Virus record (IMG/VR): IMGVR_UViG_3300031951_000788
Span: 1 to 31,561 of that record
Reading direction: 5' to 3' (one strand)
Length of the DNA stretch: 31,561 bases
Origin: a virus
Notes under the pieces: model-generated
Seen by the model: the letters and a program-made list of their open reading frames with translations, nothing else
What the model was told of the DNA's origin: nothing
Database searches by the model: none
Program-made: the position numbers and the translations under genes
Shown: positions 12,793 through 19,297 of the stretch, one piece after another
Numbering within the stretch: position 1 is the stretch's first letter
How the letters are laid out: the number at the start of each line of letters is the position of its first letter

Positions 12793-13392
12793 TTATTTAA
12801 TTCCGTATAGGGCAAATGATGAGTACTGAATAGCAGTGCCACCTGAAGGATTTATTGTTATTGTGCTAATTGCGGCAGTTGACATCCAAACTCCAGAGGT
12901 AATTCCAACCATTCCAGCACCGTTTGAATCTCCCCCTTGCAGCGCTCTGAGAGTTTTATATTTATTTGTATTTGCATAATCTAATACATCCACAATGGCA
13001 ACGCCAAAGATTCCAGCAGTCAAACTGTTAGATGCTGCACGCATAAAGTCGTTGAATGAAGTTTGAGTTGTTGCTGCAGTTGCTGATGCTGCTGAGCCAT
13101 CGCCTGATAAAGTGTGGAAAGCGTAATTGGAGCCAGTGTCAGAATTAAAACGTATTTGTTGATTATTCCAAGAACCAGTGTCATTTGTTCGAAGTATTCC
13201 TCGAATTTGTAAATGTTTATAGGTGCTAGGAATAGAACTAAAAGTAATAGAAGACACACCGCCTGCTCCTACATCCACCTTATCAATATAGTCATAACTT
13301 CCACCTAGGATGACATCATTGCCACCTAGTAACGTCTTCTTAGTAGAAGGCCCCTGTGCAACACTAGAGGTCTTTACTCTAGTGATTGCCAT
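12793..13392 (-). CDS. Receptor-binding-like tail protein, paralogue type C, copy 1
   Basis: A 199-residue protein, the first paralogue in transcription order. It has an extended N-terminus (AITRVKTSSVAQGPSTKK), then SITFSSIPSTYKHLQIRGI, IRFNSDTGSNYAFHTLSGDG, VDVLDYANTNKYKTLRAL and YSSFALYGIK. The motif FSSIPSTYKHLQIRG-like is familiar from structural proteins of aquatic phages. It is coupled by a one-base overlap to the 106-residue virion protein before it. It pairs with the type C protein at 11188-11760. Confidence 0.7.
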   Translation of the reverse strand: MAITRVKTSSVAQGPSTKKTLLGGNDVILGGSYDYIDKVDVGAGGVSSITFSSIPSTYKHLQIRGILRTNDTGSWNNQQIRFNSDTGSNYAFHTLSGDGSAASATAATTQTSFNDFMRAASNSLTAGIFGVAIVDVLDYANTNKYKTLRALQGGDSNGAGMVGITSGVWMSTAAISTITINPSGGTAIQYSSFALYGIK

Positions 13393-13712
13393 TAGGACTC
13401 GTCGCCGTAGGCGTGGAAAGAGATGTTTGCAGTTGAAGCATAGACAGTTACTACATCTGTTGTAGCAAGTGTGATGCCCAATGTAAGGCAGGTAGTATCA
13501 GCAGCACCGACTGCAACATCATAGGCTACATAATGAACAGCAGCCAAGGTAGCACCAGCAGGACGTACTGCCACACGGAAGGTAGCAGATGATGATGCTT
13601 GGTTGCATATTGTAAGAGATGAGATAACCGCACTCTTAGCAGATGGAACTGTATAGAGTGTTGTTGCTGTTGTTGCAGATGGGTTTACTTGCCCAAGTAC
13701 TTTCTTTGCCAT
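13392..13712 (-). CDS. Small beta-sandwich virion protein
   Basis: A 106-residue protein: KKVLGQVNPSATTATTLYTVP, then AVISSLTICNQ, TFRVAVRPAGATLAAVHYVAYD, TCLTLGITLATTDVVTVYAS and a final ISFHAYGDE. These even alternating strands predict one compact beta sandwich. Similar small proteins recur beside tail fibre genes in freshwater and marine phages and are annotated as structural. It sits between the long tail fibre and the six-gene paralogue array and is coupled to the latter by a one-base overlap. A decoration or fibre-tip role is possible; the exact place in the virion is unknown. Confidence 0.6.
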   Translation of the reverse strand: MAKKVLGQVNPSATTATTLYTVPSAKSAVISSLTICNQASSSATFRVAVRPAGATLAAVHYVAYDVAVGAADTTCLTLGITLATTDVVTVYASTANISFHAYGDES

Positions 13713-13732
13713 TTGTATTTCTCCTTAGTTTC

Positions 13733-15514
13733 TTAGGCGCCCATCATCATAAAGATGTCGGCTGTTGGGTCGGTTGTTACGGTTGCCCACGAAGCGGTTG
13801 TACCGTCTGTGGTTAAATACTTTCCTGAGTTGCTTGTCTGGCTTGGTAGTGCATCTACTGCTCCCCAAGAAGATACAGTTCCATTTGTAGTCAGATACTT
13901 ACCTGAGTTGCCTGTCTGGCTAGGTACTACATAGGCTGTAGAGTCTGTAGCCACAAGAGTCTTGCTAGATGGAATAGTTGTACCGTTGATAGATGTAGCA
14001 GTTGCTACGCCAAGGTCAGGGGTGACAAGGGTAGGGCTGGTATTCATTACGAAGGTAGAGCCTGTACCAGTCTGTGCTGCAACGCTAGTGGCTGAGCCAA
14101 CAGATGTAATAGGACCAGTCAAGTTGCTAGGTGCAACGGTTATTGTATCTACATAGCCCTTAGTTGCTGCATCAGTAGATGTGGTTGGTGTGCCTAGTCC
14201 AGTTACCTTGTTGGTTCCCATTGCTAGGTTGCCAGACATTGTGCTACCAGACTTGAGTACTACTGTGTCTGAGAAGTTTGCTGTATCAGCCAAGGCTGCT
14301 GCAATCTCATTAAGGGTATCAAGAGTAGATGGAGCACCATCAATAAGGTTGTTGATTGCTGTTCCAACATAGGCTGTAGTTGCTACCTGAGTAGTGTTAG
14401 TACCAGCAGTAGCAGTAGGGGCAGTAGGAACACCAGTAAGTGCTGGGCTAGCCAATGGAGCGTATGTGCTTGAGGCTGTTGCAGTTGCTAACTTAGAATC
14501 AATCTGAGTCTGGATAGCAGAAGTAACTCCGTCAAGGTATCCAAGTTCTGTAGTAGATACAGTAGATGAAGGAGCAATCTTGCTCCAGTCAATAGCAGCA
14601 GAAGCGTTGATATCTGCATTGACAATACCGTTGGTCAAAGCCAACTTGCCGTAGGCAATCTGAGCAGATGTATTAACGTCTGCGTTAACGATTGCTCCAG
14701 TGCCAATAACCGTGGTAAGGCTGACGTTGCCAGTTCCATCAAAGGTGACTCCGCTTGCTTCGACATCTCCAGTAAGTTGGAATGTACGAGCAGTAGCCAA
14801 GGCTGTAGCAGTAGCAGCATTACCTGTGGTTGAACCAGAGGTTCCTGATACGTTACCAGTAACGTTGCCCGTGAGGTTGCCTGTGAAAGTTCCAGCGATA
14901 GCACCAGTACCAGTAATGGTTGGGCTAGTCAGTGTCTTATTGGTAAGAGTCTGGGTTGTATCAGTTCCTACAAGAGTTGTTGTAGCGTCTGGAATTGTGA
15001 CTGTACGGTCTGCAGTAGGGTCTGTGACTGTAAGAGTTGTTTCAAACGCGTTAGCAGTAGCACCTTCAAATACAATGCTTGCATCTGTAAGGGTTAGCCC
15101 TGATACCTCAGGTGAGGTAAGAGTCTTGTTGGTAAGTGTCTGGGTGTTGGTTGTACCAACTACAGCACCAGTTGCACCGTGTCCCGTGGTTGCTTCGATG
15201 TGAGTGTTGGCTTCACGATAGTCACGACCAATTGCCATATGGCGAACAACAGCACCTGCTGAGTGAGCCTGGCCTGTTGAGCCATCAACACCACGAGTGA
15301 TGGTAAGAGTGTTAGTACTTACCGCCGTGACATCTACAATTTCTTCAAGGGCTGTATCTGGGTCAATGACTGCGGTGAATGTTTCACCAGCAGAGATTGT
15401 TGTTCCACCCAAGATGGCTGAACCTGATACTACCGTTGCCGATGTACCAGATGAGGTAAGTGCCCCAGTCAGAGTTGTCTGCTGTGAGCGAGATGAGTAT
15501 TTTCTAGTTGTCAT
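13733..15514 (-). CDS. Long tail fibre protein
   Basis: A 593-residue Thr/Ser/Ala/Gly-rich protein with the repeat types of phage tail fibres: TQTLTNKTLTSP twice (124-135, 187-198), TGNLTGNVTGNVSGT (211-225), ALTGVPTAPTA...TTQVATTAYV (358-383), STDAATKGYVD (446-456) and two copies of QT-x-NSGKYLTT[ND]GT (533-545, 559-572). The N-terminal 100 residues form a separate beta domain (ILGGTTISAGETFTAVIDPD, TRGVDGSTGQAHSAG) that probably attaches to the tail. The end IFMMMGA is short, so the receptor-binding tip may be supplied by the downstream small proteins. The start at ATG 15514 has AAGGA six bases upstream. The fibre would mediate first contact with the host. Confidence 0.8.
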   Translation of the reverse strand: MTTRKYSSRSQQTTLTGALTSSGTSATVVSGSAILGGTTISAGETFTAVIDPDTALEEIVDVTAVSTNTLTITRGVDGSTGQAHSAGAVVRHMAIGRDYREANTHIEATTGHGATGAVVGTTNTQTLTNKTLTSPEVSGLTLTDASIVFEGATANAFETTLTVTDPTADRTVTIPDATTTLVGTDTTQTLTNKTLTSPTITGTGAIAGTFTGNLTGNVTGNVSGTSGSTTGNAATATALATARTFQLTGDVEASGVTFDGTGNVSLTTVIGTGAIVNADVNTSAQIAYGKLALTNGIVNADINASAAIDWSKIAPSSTVSTTELGYLDGVTSAIQTQIDSKLATATASSTYAPLASPALTGVPTAPTATAGTNTTQVATTAYVGTAINNLIDGAPSTLDTLNEIAAALADTANFSDTVVLKSGSTMSGNLAMGTNKVTGLGTPTTSTDAATKGYVDTITVAPSNLTGPITSVGSATSVAAQTGTGSTFVMNTSPTLVTPDLGVATATSINGTTIPSSKTLVATDSTAYVVPSQTGNSGKYLTTNGTVSSWGAVDALPSQTSNSGKYLTTDGTTASWATVTTDPTADIFMMMGA

Positions 15515-15523
15515 TGACGGTCC

Positions 15524-16447
15524 TTATCGGCGGGAGAAGTGAACTCGTGGTGGATAATTCTGCTGTTGCGATTGTGTTTCTTCATTAAGACGCTGTGTGT
15601 AAAGTGCGTAGAGTTGCTTAGTTGCACTCTGTGATGCACCGTATGGGCGCTTAGAGTCTGTCTCATCAGCCTGTGGGCTAACCTGTGAGGCACGTGCTGG
15701 GTCAAGGAATGTGAGCAAGCGATAGGCTGCACCTAGGATTACTACATCTCTTGTTGACTCAGGAAGTCCTGTCTGTGTTGTATAGACCTGAGCATTAGTT
15801 GTGAATGCAGTTGGGTCTGCAGCGTAGACCACACGAACTGTGCGTCCTGAGATAGGAGCCTCACCTAGTGTGATTGTCTGGGCACCTGCACCCCAAGCGG
15901 TTGCATCTGCTGTTGAGTCAAAGTCCCAGCGACGTAATGGTCGCCATTCCTTTGATGGTCCGATGTCTTCCCAAGATACTGTCAAGATATTCTTGATGTC
16001 AAGGTTGTTGAAAGCATAGGTTGACTGTGCTGCATTGAATGTAAATGATGTGCTCTTGACTGCAAAGATGCTTGCTCCAAGAGAACGAATAGTGTCGTTG
16101 ATTGCTCGCTTAACGCTAAAGCGTGGGAAGGTAGGAGAGATAGTAACCTTCGCATCTGCAGTGTGTGTAGCAGCAGTTGTACCTAGGTAGCCACGACCAT
16201 AAGGAGATACGGTTGCTGTGTTAGCAACACGGTCAAATGAATCTACCCAGAGTAGTTCTTCGTCAATCTCAAGAATACCCTTACCTACAGAGTCGGTAGA
16301 CCCAAGGCTAAGGATAAGTGGCGAAGCACTTGTTGATGTCAAAGTAGTGACAGCAGTAGTTAAGTGTGTAGCCCTATCCTGTTGGAAGGTATAGCCAGAG
16401 AGGTTGATAAGAACCTCGTCAATCATATTGGCAAGAGTAGTTGTCAT
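15524..16447 (-). CDS. Virion structural protein, probable head-tail connector or tail adaptor
   Basis: A 307-residue protein. The first 20 residues form a helix (LANMIDEVLINLSGYTFQQDR), followed by a beta domain containing EIDEELLWVDSFD and the motif GRGYLGTTAATH (84-95), which recurs in adaptor-like proteins of environmental phages, then PTFPRFSVKRAINDTIRSLG, a helical segment typical of connectors. The C-terminus is Gln/Asn/Arg-rich. The gene is coupled by ATGA to the 88-residue gene upstream and precedes the tail fibre. Position between capsid and tail genes plus the mixed helix/beta layout favour a connector. The assignment is inferential. Confidence 0.55.
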   Translation of the reverse strand: MTTTLANMIDEVLINLSGYTFQQDRATHLTTAVTTLTSTSASPLILSLGSTDSVGKGILEIDEELLWVDSFDRVANTATVSPYGRGYLGTTAATHTADAKVTISPTFPRFSVKRAINDTIRSLGASIFAVKSTSFTFNAAQSTYAFNNLDIKNILTVSWEDIGPSKEWRPLRRWDFDSTADATAWGAGAQTITLGEAPISGRTVRVVYAADPTAFTTNAQVYTTQTGLPESTRDVVILGAAYRLLTFLDPARASQVSPQADETDSKRPYGASQSATKQLYALYTQRLNEETQSQQQNYPPRVHFSRR

Positions 16448-16710
16448 ACGCTGATGCTCCTTAGGGCTGTAACTGCTTCTAATCCTGTGGTTCCAGCAAT
16501 CTCATTGCAGACAGCGTTAAGGCCCTTGTAGGCGTTAGGCTGGCGTGATGAACTCGCCTTGTAATTAAGTGCACCAATGAGTGCTTTGCCAGATGTACCA
16601 GCCCAGACGTTTGCAGCACCTTGAGCATCTTGATACCTTGTAATATCTGTAATGCCAGCGAGTCTGTTCAACTCAGCAGTCAGTGTGCTACCTTCTTTGC
16701 CAGTTGGCAT
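16444..16710 (-). CDS. Small hypothetical protein next to the connector gene
   Basis: An 88-residue protein: PTGKEGSTLTAELNRLAGITD, then QDAQGAANVWAG, ALIGALNYKAS and LNAVCNEIAGTTGLEAVTAL. It is helical and alanine-rich with no membrane segment or metal site. Its stop overlaps the start of the 307-residue structural protein (ATGA) and it begins two bases after the glycosyltransferase gene stop. Coupling suggests a virion or assembly role. No family is recognised. Confidence 0.55.
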   Translation of the reverse strand: MPTGKEGSTLTAELNRLAGITDITRYQDAQGAANVWAGTSGKALIGALNYKASSSRQPNAYKGLNAVCNEIAGTTGLEAVTALRSISV

Positions 16711-16712
16711 AG

Positions 16713-17390
16713 TTATCTCCTTTTGGTCATTGCGTTGTAATAGTGTTCATCAAAAGAGAACCGCTTCATATGTGGAGCAGTTGCACTTGTGTCACACCAG
16801 AGTGGGATTCCTACCTTGTCGCATAATGCGAAGAAGTAGATGTCCTCACCAATAAACTTTGTTCCTCGTCCCATCTCCATAAACAACTGCGCTTCTGGCA
16901 GTTCCTTTAGGATTCTTTCAACTACGCTGCGGTGCATAAGGATGAACCCCATACCTGCAGCCCCTACCTGAATCAACTTGTCCTTAGGTAGTGGGTGCAC
17001 TCTGGTCAAACCAAAGCCACCGTCTTTATTATCTGCAAAGTTAAAGAGTGTAGGCATTGGAACCATCAAGGGTTCTTCTGGATTGTCTGTAGTAAAGTAG
17101 ACTCCAGTAACCATTGGCTTCTCGTCTTTATCCTTGGCATTCCATAACTTGAGGAATGTCTCTGGACTGATGACTACATCTGAGTCAACCCAAAGTAGCC
17201 AATCAGATTTGTTCTGCTCATACCAATATCTAATTACAGTCTCACGTTGTCTAGCAATCTGGTTGCCTTGGCTGCGGAGTGTGGAGTGGAAGTTTATGCC
17301 TGACTTGAGCATTACATCTGTCACGCCCTGCATAAACTTTCCATCTACCATACCGTTATCGCACCAGGCGATTGATACTGTCTCTTGCAT
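16713..17390 (-). CDS. GT-A fold glycosyltransferase
   Basis: A 225-residue protein with the features of a small GT-A glycosyltransferase: an N-terminal VSIAWCDNG strand, a helix ending RQRETVIRYWYEQ, then WLLWVDSDVVI with the metal-binding D-S-D at 69-71, VTGVYFT, GAAGMGFILMHRSV (143-156) as acceptor-side loop, and GEDIYFFALC (181-190) in the position of the catalytic E-D. It would transfer a sugar from a nucleotide-sugar donor. No membrane segment is present, so it acts in the cytoplasm. Being embedded among structural genes, it may glycosylate virion proteins or modify a host glycan, but no target can be read from the sequence. It lies 14 bases after a small basic-protein gene. Confidence 0.75.
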   Translation of the reverse strand: MQETVSIAWCDNGMVDGKFMQGVTDVMLKSGINFHSTLRSQGNQIARQRETVIRYWYEQNKSDWLLWVDSDVVISPETFLKLWNAKDKDEKPMVTGVYFTTDNPEEPLMVPMPTLFNFADNKDGGFGLTRVHPLPKDKLIQVGAAGMGFILMHRSVVERILKELPEAQLFMEMGRGTKFIGEDIYFFALCDKVGIPLWCDTSATAPHMKRFSFDEHYYNAMTKRR

Positions 17391-17404
17391 TGTCCCCTAC
17401 TTTC

Positions 17405-17563
17405 TTATTTCTTTTTTGCTACAGCAGCGTTATCTACCAGGTTAGGGTATCTACGCCCTGCTGCTTTGGCTCGCGCCTTGGCTGCAGCCTTCTGTGCTGG
17501 AGTCAATGGAGTTGACTTCTTCTTAGGATTCTTTTTATCCCAGAATGCTACTTTTTTTGCCAT
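17405..17563 (-). CDS. Very small basic protein
   Basis: A 52-residue Lys/Arg/Ala-rich protein starting at ATG 17563 (AKKVAFWDKKNPKKK, then TPAQKAAAKARAKAAGRR and a tail ending VAKKK). The start shares one base with the stop of the upstream gene (TAATG). The middle helix with Ala/Lys/Arg alternation resembles histone-tail or nucleic-acid-binding peptides. It is one of five consecutive basic proteins, so a role in condensing or accompanying DNA in the capsid is plausible. Confidence 0.6.
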   Translation of the reverse strand: MAKKVAFWDKKNPKKKSTPLTPAQKAAAKARAKAAGRRYPNLVDNAAVAKKK

Positions 17564-17820
17564 TACCATTTCACCTTATCTGCCCAATATGCTGCACTCA
17601 TTTTACCTTTAGCAATGTTCTTCGCGTGTCTGGCTTTGAAAGATGCTTGGCGTGCCGTAGGTTTCCTGTCGCCAGTAACACCCTGTTGACCAAAGCGAAT
17701 AGTTTTAACCTTATCGCCCTCCTTAGCCACAACAACGTGTGACTTCTTAGGATGATTAGGCGTACGCTTTGGTTTATTAAACCCAGATACTCCTGCTCGC
17801 TTTAGCCGTGGGTCCACCAT
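17563..17820 (-). CDS. Conserved basic protein of unknown function shared by phages and large DNA viruses
   Basis: An 85-residue basic protein. The segments HPKKSHVVVAKEGDKVKTI, RFGQQGVTGDRK, FKARHAKNIAKGKMSA and AYWADKVKW form a strongly conserved pattern that I recognise from cyanophages, pelagiphages and some giant viruses; I believe Pfam lists it as a DUF (possibly DUF6321), to be verified. The N-terminus (VDPRLKRAGVSGFNKPKRT) is also typical. No function has been established that I know of. It follows the 107-residue basic gene with no gap and is coupled to the next by TAATG. The basic charge suggests nucleic-acid contact. Confidence 0.75.
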   Translation of the reverse strand: MVDPRLKRAGVSGFNKPKRTPNHPKKSHVVVAKEGDKVKTIRFGQQGVTGDRKPTARQASFKARHAKNIAKGKMSAAYWADKVKW

Positions 17821-18144
17821 TTATCCTTTATACTTACCTTCAAGAACAGATTTCATTATTCTTGCTTTTTTAGCCTGCTTAGACACAATGTTCTTAGCAC
17901 GACCTAAAGTTTTGCTTGTACTGTTCATTCTATTAAGGTCTGCAGTTCTTTGTGTCGCAGTTTTTGATGCCCGATAATCTAAGTTATCTTTCTTACCTTT
18001 AGCCTTATTAATGTCAACTTGATGTGCAGCACCTCTGGCTTGACGCCCTGCATCTGCTAATCTGTCATTTACACTTCGCCAAGGTGTCATATTGCTTGAC
18101 TTTTTTGGTGCTGCTTTCTTTACTATTGACTTCTTCATTGCCAT
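17821..18144 (-). CDS. Basic hypothetical protein
   Basis: A 107-residue protein rich in Lys, Arg and Ala (KKSIVKKAAPKKSSN at the start, then DRLADAGRQARGAAHQVDIN, KDNLDYRASKTATQRTAD and SKQAKKARIMKSVLEGKYKG). Apart from the basic tail it looks like two or three helices. A second in-frame ATG two codons in (ATG-GCA-ATG-AAG) could also serve as start. No family is recognised. It belongs to the run of basic small genes between the capsid and tail genes. Confidence 0.6.
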   Translation of the reverse strand: MAMKKSIVKKAAPKKSSNMTPWRSVNDRLADAGRQARGAAHQVDINKAKGKKDNLDYRASKTATQRTADLNRMNSTSKTLGRAKNIVSKQAKKARIMKSVLEGKYKG

Positions 18145-18145
18145 T

Positions 18146-18367
18146 TTACTTGCCTCTCTTTAGTTTATATTTGTAAACATCGTATATTGCATCTACGTAT
18201 TCTTTGTAAGTCATTGAGTCTGTTTTGTATGCAGCAGATTGTTTATACTGTGCAAGTGTTGGTGGTGTAAACTTTGGCATTGGTGTAATCTTAGCCGTTA
18301 CTTTACGTGGAGGTTTAGCCAACCCAGCCTTAGGTCTAGGCGTTGGCTTTGGTTTTGGTGTAGCCAT
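18146..18367 (-). CDS. Basic proline-rich small protein
   Basis: A 73-residue protein with an N-terminal Pro/Lys tail (TPKPKPTPRPKAGLAKPPRK) and a C-terminal helical part (LAQYKQSAAYKTD, YKEYVDAIYDVYKYKLKRGK). The extended basic tail resembles nucleic-acid-binding arms, and the Tyr/Lys-rich helix may pack against another protein. Its start shares one base with the stop of the 54-residue gene upstream. Function unknown; probably a minor virion or DNA-associated protein. Confidence 0.6.
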   Translation of the reverse strand: MATPKPKPTPRPKAGLAKPPRKVTAKITPMPKFTPPTLAQYKQSAAYKTDSMTYKEYVDAIYDVYKYKLKRGK

Positions 18368-18531
18368 TACTTCTTCTTCGTCTTCTTCTTAGCAACCTTC
18401 TTGGCAACCTTCTTCTTGGCTGACTTCATCATCATTGCCTTCTCTTCCATACCCTCGGCCTTGGCATACATTGCTGCTGCCTTCTTGCCTTTTGGTGTGT
18501 ATGGGAACTTCTTCATTCCTACTTGTGGCAT
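18367..18531 (-). CDS. Very small lysine-rich protein
   Basis: A 54-residue protein starting at ATG 18531. The first half, PQVGMKKFPYTPKGKKAAAM, is a pattern seen in many small phage proteins; the second half ends in SAKKKVAKKVAKKKTKKK, an almost pure Lys/Ala/Val tail similar to histone H1 tails. Both ends overlap the neighbouring genes by one base (TAATG), which supports its being real despite the size. It probably binds DNA or RNA through the tail. Confidence 0.6.
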   Translation of the reverse strand: MPQVGMKKFPYTPKGKKAAAMYAKAEGMEEKAMMMKSAKKKVAKKVAKKKTKKK

Positions 18532-18959
18532 TAGATTGCTCCTATTTCTTTCATTACTGCTGCTGTGTTTTTGTTTATGTCTTTAGCCTTAGGCATTGTG
18601 TCTGCGTCATACGCTTTACCCAATGTCTCAGATGCTTGATAAGCCTGCTCTACGTGAGCGTGAGTGGTTCCTGCTGGCTGTATGCCAGACTCCCTAGCCT
18701 TGCGGTAGGAAGCCAGTTCAGAGTTCCACTTCTTATCAGGTACATCTCTTGTTGCATCACCTGCATTTAACTGCAAGCCTTTGGCCTTACACCCGAAGCA
18801 ATCTTCGTCACATTGTGTATGGTCAATATCTATATCTTCTTCTGCCAGAAACGGTTTATCCGATGTCTCGTCGCAGAGCACACAGCCCCACAGTGTCGCC
18901 ACAAAATCGTGAGATTCACTAAAACCCCACTCTAAAACTTTACTAATATGACTGTGCAT
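18531..18959 (-). CDS. Cysteine-cluster protein, probable zinc-binding
   Basis: A 142-residue protein. C26-x2-C29 (GCVLCDETSDKPF), then H47-x2-C50-x3-C54-x2-C57 (DHTQCDEDCFGCK) provide six potential metal ligands, and KAKGLQLNAGDATR follows. This Cys/His arrangement with the CFGCKAKGLQLN-like segment recurs in phage proteins of unknown function. The C-terminal half is helical and polar. It is in the capsid-proximal block, coupled to the following basic gene by one base. It may bind zinc and DNA, but neither is shown. Confidence 0.6.
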   Translation of the reverse strand: MHSHISKVLEWGFSESHDFVATLWGCVLCDETSDKPFLAEEDIDIDHTQCDEDCFGCKAKGLQLNAGDATRDVPDKKWNSELASYRKARESGIQPAGTTHAHVEQAYQASETLGKAYDADTMPKAKDINKNTAAVMKEIGAI

Positions 18960-18967
18960 TTTGTCCC

Positions 18968-19237
18968 CTACTGTACTGTGAAGTTATCCTCTGTTACACC
19001 TATGCTTGCAGCAATTAACTCTGCCTTTGTTGCTTCATCTACCGTATGATTGTAGCCACCACGATAGACAACATCATAGTCATTGAGGTCTTCATCTACT
19101 GAGTAACGCAAAGTTGACCAAGTACCACCGTCTTTGACAACTGTGATACCACGCTTTAACTTGTAGAAGTAGAACAGGCGATGTCCACCTGCAGGTCCCT
19201 CATCCACCGTTGGTGGTCTAAATGTGTACGTTGCCAT
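18968..19237 (-). CDS. Small protein following the capsid gene, possibly head completion
   Basis: An 89-residue protein with a beta-rich first half (TYTFRPPTVDEGP, HRLFYFYKLKRGITVVKDGG, STLRYSVDEDLNDYDVVYRGG) and a helical end (DEATKAELIAASIGVTEDNF). It lies 60 bases after the major capsid gene, beyond a hairpin. Small beta-rich proteins at this position often complete the head or link to the tail, which is the most likely role here. No specific family is recognised. Confidence 0.55.
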   Translation of the reverse strand: MATYTFRPPTVDEGPAGGHRLFYFYKLKRGITVVKDGGTWSTLRYSVDEDLNDYDVVYRGGYNHTVDEATKAELIAASIGVTEDNFTVQ

Positions 19238-19264
19238 AGTTCTCCTTAATGAACTTACTGATGA

Positions 19265-19282
19265 GGCTAGGTTTCCCTAGCC
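19265..19282. terminator. Hairpin after the major capsid gene
   Basis: A perfect seven-base stem GGCTAGG (19265-19271) and CCTAGCC (19276-19282) with a TTTC loop lies 15 bases beyond the capsid stop. On the minus strand it is followed by TCATCAGT, without a U-run. It may partly terminate or stabilise the highly expressed capsid message. Confidence 0.5.
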
Positions 19283-19297
19283 CCACCCGTCAATCAA

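Larger units (their letters stand above)
11762..13392 (-). repeat. Tail module C-B-A, first copy
   Basis: Three genes in transcription order C (12793-13392), B (12274-12783), A (11762-12274), of 199, 169 and 170 residues. The spacing is nine bases between C and B and a one-base overlap between B and A, almost the same as in the second copy at 10145-11760. Confidence 0.65.

Noticed and set aside
14700-15203. Open frame on the plus strand opposite the tail fibre gene
   Set aside because: A Val/Pro/Ser-rich shadow of the Thr/Asn-rich fibre repeats; its length follows from the repetitive codons of the real gene.
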